Source: CAVSCD01 sp963726335 (GTDB lineage Bacteria > Acidobacteriota > Aminicenantia > Aminicenantales > UBA8522). Taken from it: a stretch of DNA of 64,000 bases. The translations under genes and the position numbers were made by a program. Positions within the stretch are counted from its first letter, which is position 1, and the number at the start of each line of letters is the position of its first letter. Below, in pieces: positions 34,901 to 41,873 of the stretch. The notes under the pieces were generated by a model. The model had not been told where the DNA came from. It made no database searches and saw only the letters and a program-made list of their open reading frames with translations. The stretch spans positions 806,001 through 870,000 of the forward strand of contig CAVSCD010000012.1 in NCBI GenBank assembly GCA_963726335.1. The letters are read 5' to 3'.

Positions 34901-36481
34901 ATGCGCGGCTGGCTGGTCTGCCTGTGCCTTGCGCTCCCATCGGCACTGGGAGGGGAAACCCGGTCCGTTCCCCGCGACTTTGCCACGATCCAGAGCGCCG
35001 TCCGGGCGGCGGCCCCCGGGGACACCGTCGAAGTCGACGACGGGTATTACTTCGAAGACACCATCATTCTCGACAAACCCCTGGTTCTCAGGTCCAGAAA
35101 TCCGTTCCGGACGGTGATCTGCGGCACGGGCGAAGGCTTCCGGGCCGATGCCATACTCTGCATCCGGTCCTCTGTCGTCATCGAAGGCTTCGTCCTCAGG
35201 AACGGCGTCAACGGGATCATCCAACGGGACAGCCCCGATGTTGACTGGACGGCCAGGAATCTGGGCATCTTCAACATGAAGCGGGCGGCGATATCGATCG
35301 ATGACCCCGTGAACAACATCGGACGGGGCCGGGTGGAGAACATCATCGTCGACAATTGCGGCCAGGGCATCGAGGCCAACGACGCCTACGGGTTCGAGCT
35401 CGTCAACGGGCTCATCAGCCGGTGCCGGGAGGCGTTCCGGGCCTATAACCACGTCTATTTCCGCTTGCGGAACGTCCTCATCTGGAATTGTCAAAAGGCG
35501 TTTTCCGAGTCCCGGGTTCCGGTCCAGCCGCCGATGACCAACGTCATCTCGCGGGGCCCCCGGGTTGTCGTCCTGGATGACCTGCCGGGAGGGCCGGACA
35601 AGATCCTGGAAGGCCTCCGGGCGTCACCCCGTTTCTTCGCCGCCCCTCAATTCTCCGGCGTGAGCGTTCCGCCGGAGACCATGAGCCGGGGCATCTTCTT
35701 GCTGATCGCGGGCGGCGTCCTGTTCGAGAAAGGGGAGTGCCGCCGGGCCGCCGGCTTCTATGAGTCGGCGCTTCAAGTCGCGCGGGAGACCGGGTCCCAG
35801 GACCTGGACTGGAGAGCCGATTTCGGACTGGCGGCTTGCCAGGAAAAGCAGGGGCGACTGCCCGCGGCGCTCGGGCTCTATCGGCAGGCCCTGGACGGCT
35901 TCGAGGCGATCCGGACCAAGGTCTTGCTCCAGCACTCCGCCCCCGGTTTTTTCGAGGATAAGCAAGAGGTCTATCTCTCGCTGATCCGGGTTCTCCGGGA
36001 GTTGGACCGGCGACATCCCGGGGAAGACTATCTCGGTCATGTCTTCTCCGTGATGGAACGGTCGAAGGCCAGGGGGTTTATCGACAGCCTTGAGGAGGCC
36101 GGACTCGGGTTGCCGGCCATGGCGAGCCTGGACCTCCAGGATGAGGAACGCCGCCACTCCAAGAGCATCGCTCAATATCAGGTGCGGCTCCAAAATCCCT
36201 ACCTTTCCCAAGTCAAACGACTTGAGCTCGAGATGCAACTTCGCCAAACGGAGAACGCCTACTCGGACCTTTTGATCCGCATCCGCCGGAAAATCCTCGG
36301 CGCCGCGCCCCCCCTTCGCTCGCGCCCCTGGATTTGTCCGGGATCCGCACGCGGCTTCTCGACGGTGAAACGGCGCTGGTCGAATACATGCTCGGCCCGG
36401 ATTTCTCCGTGGCGCTGCTCGCCACGGCCGGCTCCCTGTCGGTCGACTTTTTACCGGGGAAGCAGGAACTCAGGCGACTGA
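34901..36481 (+). CDS. Secreted beta-helix/TPR part of a CHAT-domain protein (frame breaks near 36310)
   Basis: Begins with a signal peptide (MRGWLVCLCLALPSALGGE). Residues about 20-220 form a right-handed beta-helix with a CASH-like opening (VPRDFATIQSAVRAAAPGDTVEVDDGYY) and repeated strands (VVIEGFVLRNGVNGI). A TPR region follows (about 260-350: GVLFEKGECRRAAGFYESALQVARE, then LPAALGLYRQALDGFEAIR), then a helical linker SVMERSKARGFIDSL that precedes CHAT domains in related proteins. The frame runs on only as nonsense after the C7 run at 36308-36314. The CHAT protease domain continues in the neighbouring frame. Confidence 0.75.
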   Translation: MRGWLVCLCLALPSALGGETRSVPRDFATIQSAVRAAAPGDTVEVDDGYYFEDTIILDKPLVLRSRNPFRTVICGTGEGFRADAILCIRSSVVIEGFVLRNGVNGIIQRDSPDVDWTARNLGIFNMKRAAISIDDPVNNIGRGRVENIIVDNCGQGIEANDAYGFELVNGLISRCREAFRAYNHVYFRLRNVLIWNCQKAFSESRVPVQPPMTNVISRGPRVVVLDDLPGGPDKILEGLRASPRFFAAPQFSGVSVPPETMSRGIFLLIAGGVLFEKGECRRAAGFYESALQVARETGSQDLDWRADFGLAACQEKQGRLPAALGLYRQALDGFEAIRTKVLLQHSAPGFFEDKQEVYLSLIRVLRELDRRHPGEDYLGHVFSVMERSKARGFIDSLEEAGLGLPAMASLDLQDEERRHSKSIAQYQVRLQNPYLSQVKRLELEMQLRQTENAYSDLLIRIRRKILGAAPPLRSRPWICPGSARGFSTVKRRWSNTCSARISPWRCSPRPAPCRSTFYRGSRNSGD

Positions 36482-37485
36482 CGGAGAACTACCTCAAATA
36501 TGTGAATATCCCCCGCCCCGGGGACTTCCGCGTCCTGACGGGAGGGGCGAGGCTGAATGATCTCCTCCTCGGCCCCTTCAAGGGCGAGCTCGAAAAAGGG
36601 ATCCGGAGGATCATCGTCGTCCCGGACGGGGAGCTCATCGACCTTCCTTTCGAAGCGCTGGTCGACGGCGACGGGCGATACTTGATTGAAAAATACGAGT
36701 TTTCCTACGTCCACTCGGCTTCCGCGCTGGTCATGCTCCAGGAGAGAACCAGGAAGCGGACCGCAGAAGAGCTGCTGGCCGTGGGTGTCTCGCAGGCGCC
36801 GCGTCCGGGCCGCTCGGTTTTCCGGCTTTCTCCGCAGTTCTCAGAGCTCCGCAACGTCTCGCACGAGGTCAAGGCGGCCGAACGCGCTTTCGTCTGGGGA
36901 AAAAAGCGCATCCTGATGGACGCCCAGGCGGAGGAGGGCGCCCTGAAGAGGCTCGACTGGCGCGCTTACCGGATCATCCATTTCGCGGTCCACGGCCTTT
37001 TCGACGCGGACCACTGGACGCGGTCGTCCCTGCTGCTGTGGCAGAACGGGCCGTCCGAAGAGGACGGCTACCTGCAGGTTCGGGACATCTTGCCCCTCGA
37101 ACTGGCCTCGGACCTGGTGGTCCTGTCGGCCTGTCAGACGGCCAAGGCCGGCCTGCTCGCGGGGGAGGGGATGACCGGTCTAAGCAATATTTTTCTTTTC
37201 GCCGGCAGCCGCTCCGTCCTGGTCAGCCAGTGGAACATCAACGACCGGTCGACGGCCGTGTTCATGCGGCGCTTTTACAATTCGCTGGCATCGGGGCGGG
37301 CGGTCGGCGCGGCGGTCCGGGAGGCCAAAATCGGAATGATCAGGTCCAGGTACCGTCACCCCTTCTATTGGGCGGCTTTCTGCCTGATCGGCTGCTCTTC
37401 GGGGAGCTATTCGATCTCGAATTCACCTGAAACCGAGGCCATCTCCTTGTCGTTGCCGTCCAGGACGAGCACCGTCCAAAGATAG
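36334..37485 (+). CDS. CHAT-domain (caspase-like protease) part, continuation in another frame
   Basis: Contains a complete CHAT domain. The catalytic His lies in IIHFAVHGLFD and the catalytic Cys in DLVVLSACQTAKAGLLAGEG, both in canonical context. VPDGELIDLPFEAL and SVLVSQWNINDRSTA are further family motifs, and the domain closes HPFYWAAFCLIGCSS. The only upstream start is a TTG at 36334 with no ribosome site. One extra C in the C7 run would restore one reading frame from 34901 to 37485, about 860 residues. The last 79 bp overlap the convergent anti-sigma gene. Confidence 0.78.
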   Translation: MSGIRTRLLDGETALVEYMLGPDFSVALLATAGSLSVDFLPGKQELRRLTENYLKYVNIPRPGDFRVLTGGARLNDLLLGPFKGELEKGIRRIIVVPDGELIDLPFEALVDGDGRYLIEKYEFSYVHSASALVMLQERTRKRTAEELLAVGVSQAPRPGRSVFRLSPQFSELRNVSHEVKAAERAFVWGKKRILMDAQAEEGALKRLDWRAYRIIHFAVHGLFDADHWTRSSLLLWQNGPSEEDGYLQVRDILPLELASDLVVLSACQTAKAGLLAGEGMTGLSNIFLFAGSRSVLVSQWNINDRSTAVFMRRFYNSLASGRAVGAAVREAKIGMIRSRYRHPFYWAAFCLIGCSSGSYSISNSPETEAISLSLPSRTSTVQR

Positions 37486-38081
37486 CTTTCGCCCTTCACC
37501 AGTTTTTGTCTCTCGTCTTCGGGCAGCCTCAGTTCGGTGCGATGGGTTTCCTTTTCGAAGATCGTGTCCAGGTGTTCATCGATCAAGACGAACCGGAATT
37601 TGTCCCGGCCCGGAATATCGGTCCAGGAAAAATCAGCCGGCGCTTCCCGGAGATGAGCGCCCGGCACAAGAAGGCGAAGCTCCTGGTTTATGGGCCCCCT
37701 CACGGTCAACCGGGAGCGAAGGGTGTCGCTGAGATAAAGATAGCCCAGCGCGAGCGCGAAGACGGCGACCACGGCCGCCGCCGCGAGCGGCAGGGGCCTG
37801 AAAGAGAGGGGACGGTCCGGCTTCACCAGCCTCGTCTGCTCGACCGCGAGCCTGCGGAGCGCCCGCGCCTCCTTCCCGCTCAGCCCCGTCTCCGGGACAG
37901 CAGCGGCCCGGGCCTCGAGCGCGGCCTTGACCTTCGTCAGGACCTGGATTCTCGGCCGGCAGCGGGGGCAGCGCCTGGCGTGCTCGATGAGCTCATGGCC
38001 GGCGCCGCTGTCTGTTGCTTCAAGAAAGGCCCGGACCAAATCTTCGCTGTCCGGACAATTCTTAAATGGCTTGCGGCTCAT
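37407..38081 (-). CDS. Zinc-finger (ZAS-type) anti-sigma factor, single-pass membrane protein
   Basis: Protein of 224 residues. The N-terminal HARRCPRC (His34, Cys38, Cys41) is the H-X3-C-X2-C core of a zinc-binding anti-sigma domain. One membrane helix follows (about 98-117, LPLAAAAVVAVFALALGYLYL), and then a periplasmic beta-rich tail. It overlaps the upstream ECF sigma gene by 4 bp (ATGA), the usual arrangement for a sigma factor and its inhibitor. The extracytoplasmic domain probably senses the signal that frees sigma. Confidence 0.82.
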   Translation of the reverse strand: MSRKPFKNCPDSEDLVRAFLEATDSGAGHELIEHARRCPRCRPRIQVLTKVKAALEARAAAVPETGLSGKEARALRRLAVEQTRLVKPDRPLSFRPLPLAAAAVVAVFALALGYLYLSDTLRSRLTVRGPINQELRLLVPGAHLREAPADFSWTDIPGRDKFRFVLIDEHLDTIFEKETHRTELRLPEDERQKLVKGESYLWTVLVLDGNDKEMASVSGEFEIE

Positions 38082-38686
38082 GAAATACCCCTTTTGATCC
38101 TGTTGCCGGTATCAACATCGGCCTGTTCCCCGGCCGCCGGGCGGCCGGCCGTTGCCACGGTCAGTCTTATACGAATATCGGCGAGCCCCCGGTACAGGAG
38201 ATGACGAACCTGGTTTTCCCTCCACCCCAGTGAGGCCGCGATCGCCGGGATCCCCTCTCCGGCGAGATAGCGTTTCGCGACCGCTTGTCGTCTTTCCGGA
38301 AGAGCCGCCACGGCGTCTTCAAGCTGCAGCTTGTATTCGCTCACCTGGACGGCGTGATCCGGCGAGGTCAGTTCCTCGGGCACGACACGGTCTCCGCCCG
38401 CCCCATGTCGAGTTTCGTCGATCGGAAGATAGTCCTTTCTTTCCGCGATGACGTCGAGTGCCGTTGTATAAACAACCCTCCATAGATATGACCTCAGATT
38501 ATCTATTTTTTTCCCGCGGGCGACTTTTTTCCAGAGCTTCAGCTTGACCTCGAGGTCGACTTCTTCCTTTTCCTGCGAGGTCAGGTTGGGAAAAGAGGAC
38601 AGGATGATGTTCCGGATCGAGACGGACAGCTCGTCCAGGAATTCCCTTGTCCCGAAGAGGCTCTTCAGGTCCATGCCCGGGGACAT
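38078..38686 (-). CDS. ECF-type RNA polymerase sigma factor
   Basis: Sigma-70 family protein of 202 residues. Region 2 lies at about 35-90 (KLKLWKKVARGKKIDNLRSYLWRVVYTTALDVIAE) and region 4 at about 120-175 (LEDAVAALPERRQAVAKRYLAGEGIPAIAASLGWRENQVRHLLYRGL). It is cotranscribed with its anti-sigma partner. The convergent CHAT gene may belong to the same regulon, but no shared promoter motif was found by eye. An alternative ATG at 38674 exists; neither start has a strong ribosome site. Confidence 0.85.
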   Translation of the reverse strand: MSPGMDLKSLFGTREFLDELSVSIRNIILSSFPNLTSQEKEEVDLEVKLKLWKKVARGKKIDNLRSYLWRVVYTTALDVIAERKDYLPIDETRHGAGGDRVVPEELTSPDHAVQVSEYKLQLEDAVAALPERRQAVAKRYLAGEGIPAIAASLGWRENQVRHLLYRGLADIRIRLTVATAGRPAAGEQADVDTGNRIKRGIS

Positions 38687-38915
38687 TCTCGTTCAAATCC
38701 TGCCGAAATACAACTCCGCGCGGGAAAAAAGCCGGCCCCCGAGGGTCTACCTAGTGGGACCAGGTTCGGGGCCCCTCTCTCCAGCGCGCTGGAATCCATA
38801 TTGACCCAGGAAGGGGGGTCTTTATTCGGCATAAAACTTGCATTCATATTCAGTGAGATGTTGCCGGAGAGCAGGCAAGGACGAGCGTTAAGGCCCCTTT
38901 TCTTCTCTCATATAT

Positions 38916-38977
38916 AGGCTTCAGCAGGATCCTCTCTTCCTCCAAGGCGCCTCAAGCCTGCTGAAGCCTCTTTTTTT
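38916..38977 (+). terminator. Rho-independent terminator upstream of the metal-efflux operon
   Basis: AGGCTTCAGCAGG (38916-38928) pairs perfectly with CCTGCTGAAGCCT (38957-38969) over 13 bp, followed by C and seven T (38971-38977). The loop is 28 bases. The T-run is on the plus strand only, so the direction is clear. Confidence 0.8.
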
Positions 38978-38991
38978 CGATGTCACCTTAT

Positions 38992-39042
38992 TTTACGCCC
39001 GCGCTTGAAAATGGTATCCTATTCCTTACAGAGTGCCATTTT
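38992..39042 (+). promoter_or_regulatory. Promoter with surrounding dyad for the His-rich/CusCBA operon
   Basis: TTTACG (38992-38997), a 17-bp spacer and TATCCT (39015-39020) form a weak promoter of the kind that needs an activator or is tightly repressed. AAAATGG (39008-39014) and its complement CCATTTT (39036-39042) flank the -10, leaving 21 bp between the arms. A metal-responsive regulator site is a reasonable guess; none is encoded nearby. Confidence 0.4.
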
Positions 39043-39122
39043 GAAAAGTTTTTGTGCAGGGGCTTGAGCGTGTCGGGGAAGGTGAGATCAGTTGACGACA
39101 TTCCCCCTGCTGACATCTCGAA

Positions 39123-39434
39123 ATGCATCTGAAAAAGCCCGTGGCCGTTCTTTTTGTTCTCATCTTTGCCGCCGCCATGTTCCATTTTTTCTACGGAGAG
39201 GGCCATTGCCCCAGCCGCCTCCCCACGGCAGGCGGCGTTTTCTGCCACGCTCACCATCACCATGGGAACGCGTCGACCTGCCTGAGCTTTTTGAGCGGGC
39301 TTTTCGGTCCCGAAACCGCTGACTGGGACGGCGCCGCAGTCATTCGGGTCGACCTGGCTGCGCCCGTCGAGAGCCGCCTGTCCCCCTCCCTGGCTGCCGA
39401 TATCTCCCACCCTCCGAACTTCCTCCTCACCTGA
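39123..39434 (+). CDS. Small exported Cys/His-rich protein, first gene of the metal-efflux operon
   Basis: Protein of 103 residues with a signal or anchor helix (VAVLFVLIFAAAMFHFFY, residues 7-24). The core motif is CHAHHHHG (Cys41, His42, His44-47), with flanking GHC (His28, Cys29) and Cys53. Such a cluster would bind Cu, Zn, Ni or Co. It lies 45 bp before the TolC-like gene of a CusCBA-type pump, so a periplasmic metal chaperone or metal sensor role is likely by analogy with CusF or CnrX, although no sequence relation to either was seen. No clear ribosome site. Confidence 0.65.
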   Translation: MHLKKPVAVLFVLIFAAAMFHFFYGEGHCPSRLPTAGGVFCHAHHHHGNASTCLSFLSGLFGPETADWDGAAVIRVDLAAPVESRLSPSLAADISHPPNFLLT

Positions 39435-39479
39435 TTCTTTTTCTGGTCTCCCGACAATATCCCCAGAAGGAGGATTCCC

Positions 39480-40718
39480 ATGCCGGTCAAGCGACCATTC
39501 GTTCTCGCCGCCTTGGCGGCGGCTATCTTCGTCATCGCCCTTCCCGCCCAGGAGGGCTTGACAATCGAAAAGGCCGTCGAGATCGCCCAGTCTCGTAATC
39601 CGGACGTCCTTGCGGCCCGGACCGCCGTGGAGGCTGCCCGGGGCCGGACGCTCCAGCTCAAGTCCCGGCCCGAGCCGCGGATTCTGGCCAGTCTGGAGGG
39701 CCTGCCCATTCCGGGACTCAAGAAAGAGGGCGATCAGACGGAGGTTAATCTCGGGATTGAACAACTCTTCGAATATCCCGGCAAGCGCTCTCTAAGGGAA
39801 GAGATTGGCTGCCAGGGAGAAGACCTTGCCCAGGCCGAGCTCGAGAGAGTCCAGCTCCTTGTCGCGGCCAGGGTGAAGAAGGCTTACTGGAAGGCGGCCT
39901 TCGCCGGGAGCGCGGCCCAGGCTATGGGAAGATCCGAGTCCCGGCTCGATACCCTCGTGGCCGATCTTCAGGCGAAATACAGGACGAGCGCCGCCTCCTA
40001 TGCCGACGTCCTGCGCGCCCGGGCCGAAAAGGCCCGTTTGCGAAACCAGATCATCGAGCAGACCCAGGAAAGATATGCGGCCGGGTTGGAACTGAACGCA
40101 CTCTTGGGGAGGGCGGCCGACGAACCTATCGAGCTCCTGACCGACATGTCCTTCAGCCCGCTCGCCGCGGATCTCCCCGGCCTCTGGGAGAATGCCCGGG
40201 CGACCCGGCCGTCCTTCATGATCGCCGCCCTGTCGCAGGCCCGGGCGGCATCGGCCGTCAAGCTGGCCGGACTGGGCAATCGTCCCGATCTCCTGGCCGG
40301 CTTTTTCCTCCCCAGCGTCCGCACCAACGCCTGGGGAATTTCGGTCGGGTTGACCATGCCCTTTCTCCGGCCGGGAAGAGCCGACGGGGCGGCTATGGAG
40401 GCCGGCGCCGAGGCGGAGTTCGCCCGGATTTCAGCAGAGGCCCTGGACAGGCGCGTCCGGTCGGTCCTGGAGAGGACCTATAACGCCGCCAAAGCCGCCG
40501 AAGAGCAGGTTCTGGTCTTCGAAAAGAGCTTGCTTACGGAACTTGAGGGCGAACTCCAGATTCAGCTGGAATATTTCCGCTACGGCAAGGTCGAGGCCTT
40601 TAGTCTTCTCGACCTCCACCGAACCTATGTCCTGGCCGAGGTCGAGCATCTGCGCGCCCTCCTTTCTTACAACCTCGCCCTTGTCGACCTGGAAGTCGCC
40701 GGCGAGGAAACGGAATAA
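39480..40718 (+). CDS. TolC-family outer membrane protein of heavy-metal efflux (CusC/CzcC-like)
   Basis: Outer-membrane factor of 412 residues; signal peptide about 1-23 (FVLAALAAAIFVIALPAQ). LTIEKAVEIAQSRNPDVLAARTAVEAARG is the typical first helix pair, and YAGLELNALLG-like sequence marks the second repeat. The size and the following adaptor and pump match CzcC/CusC. A strong AGAAGGAGG ribosome site precedes the start. It is unlike the TolC gene at 774-2129, so the window holds two separate tripartite systems. Confidence 0.9.
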   Translation: MPVKRPFVLAALAAAIFVIALPAQEGLTIEKAVEIAQSRNPDVLAARTAVEAARGRTLQLKSRPEPRILASLEGLPIPGLKKEGDQTEVNLGIEQLFEYPGKRSLREEIGCQGEDLAQAELERVQLLVAARVKKAYWKAAFAGSAAQAMGRSESRLDTLVADLQAKYRTSAASYADVLRARAEKARLRNQIIEQTQERYAAGLELNALLGRAADEPIELLTDMSFSPLAADLPGLWENARATRPSFMIAALSQARAASAVKLAGLGNRPDLLAGFFLPSVRTNAWGISVGLTMPFLRPGRADGAAMEAGAEAEFARISAEALDRRVRSVLERTYNAAKAAEEQVLVFEKSLLTELEGELQIQLEYFRYGKVEAFSLLDLHRTYVLAEVEHLRALLSYNLALVDLEVAGEETE

Positions 40719-40730
40719 CGGAGAATACCG

Positions 40731-41873
40731 ATGAAGAATTTTCCCCGATGGATCGTCGGAGCGGCCCTCCCGGCCCTCTTTCTCTTTGCCGCCTGTCGCG
40801 ACAAGCCGCCCGCTGAACCGGGTCACCCAACCGAAACAGCTGTGCTTGCGACGGCGGTGAATTCGGTTACGCTGACGTCCGAGAGCATTGCCATCGCGGA
40901 GATCAAGACCGAACCGGTTTCGACACGTGCCCTCGCCCGGCGCGTAACGGCCGCCGGTGAGCTCGGATTCAACGCCCGCCGTCTCGTCCATCTCACGGCC
41001 CGGACACCGGGCCGGGTCGAGCGTGTCCTTGTCGTCCGTGGAGACAGGGTCCGCGATGGCCAGGTCCTGGCGGAGATCTATTGTCCGGATTATCTGACGC
41101 TTCAGGCCGAATATCTCCTGGCCGCGGAGCGGGCCAAGAGACTAGCCGGAGACCCGGCCGAGGCTGGCCAGGCCCGAGCGCTGCTCGACAGCTCCCGCGA
41201 ACGCCTCCTGCTCCTGGGCGCAACCCCGGCCGAGGTCGACGGCCTCGGCGCCTTGTCCGTACCCCGGCCGCTTCTCCAGGTCCGGGCGACTCTGTCGGGG
41301 ACGGTCCTCGAAGCCGGCGTTTTGGCCGGCGACTGGGTCGATCTTGGGACAAACCTTTTCCGGCTGGCGGATCTCAGCACCCTTTGGGCCAGCCTGCATA
41401 TCCAGGAAAAGGACCTGTCTTCCGTAAAAGCGGGGGCCGAGGCCGTGCTGAGAACGCAAGCGTATCCCGCCGAGGCTTTCCGCGGCCGGCTCGTCCTTGT
41501 CGGCGACGTCGTCGACGCCGGAACGCGGACGGTCGAGGGCCGGGTCGAGGTTCCCAATCCGTCCGGCAAGCTCAAGCCAGGAATGTACGTCGATGGATCG
41601 GTAGCGGCCGCCGGCGAGTTGGCCGCCATCGTCGTGCCCGAAGCCGCGCTTCAGGACGACGAGGGCCGGGCTGTGCTCTTCGTCAAGACCGGGGAGCGGA
41701 CGTTCACCCGGCGCGAGGTCGAGACCGGCGAACGGTTTGCGGGGTACGTTGAGATCCTCAGCGGCCTCGCGGAGGGGGAGACTGTCGTCACCTCGGGAGG
41801 CTTCCTCTTGAAATCCGAGATGCGGAAGGGCGGGATGGAGGACGGACATGGGCATGATCGAACGTCTCGTTGA
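40731..41873 (+). CDS. RND efflux periplasmic adaptor lipoprotein (CusB/CzcB-like)
   Basis: Adaptor of 380 residues with a lipobox LFAAC (Cys22). The barrel-sandwich halves are TARTPGRVERVLVVRGDRVRDGQVLAEIY and VRATLSGTVLEAGVLAGDWVDLGTNLFRLADLSTLW, characteristic of the heavy-metal branch. A membrane-proximal domain follows (VVTSGGFLLKSEM at the end). It starts 12 bp after the TolC-like gene and overlaps the pump gene by 26 bp. It delivers metal or couples the pump to the outer-membrane channel. Confidence 0.92.
   Translation: MKNFPRWIVGAALPALFLFAACRDKPPAEPGHPTETAVLATAVNSVTLTSESIAIAEIKTEPVSTRALARRVTAAGELGFNARRLVHLTARTPGRVERVLVVRGDRVRDGQVLAEIYCPDYLTLQAEYLLAAERAKRLAGDPAEAGQARALLDSSRERLLLLGATPAEVDGLGALSVPRPLLQVRATLSGTVLEAGVLAGDWVDLGTNLFRLADLSTLWASLHIQEKDLSSVKAGAEAVLRTQAYPAEAFRGRLVLVGDVVDAGTRTVEGRVEVPNPSGKLKPGMYVDGSVAAAGELAAIVVPEAALQDDEGRAVLFVKTGERTFTRREVETGERFAGYVEILSGLAEGETVVTSGGFLLKSEMRKGGMEDGHGHDRTSR

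Larger units (their letters stand above)
38687..39122. other. 436-bp non-coding region between divergent transcription units
   Basis: Holds, from left: the sigma-factor leader; a 12-bp palindrome CCAGCGCGCTGG (about 38780-38791); a short hairpin TTGCC/GGCAA (about 38853-38870); a strong plus-strand terminator (38916-38977); and a promoter with dyad for the metal-efflux operon. A terminator here, with no gene before it on the plus strand, implies either a small RNA or an attenuated leader. No convincing plus-strand promoter for it was seen. Confidence 0.5.
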
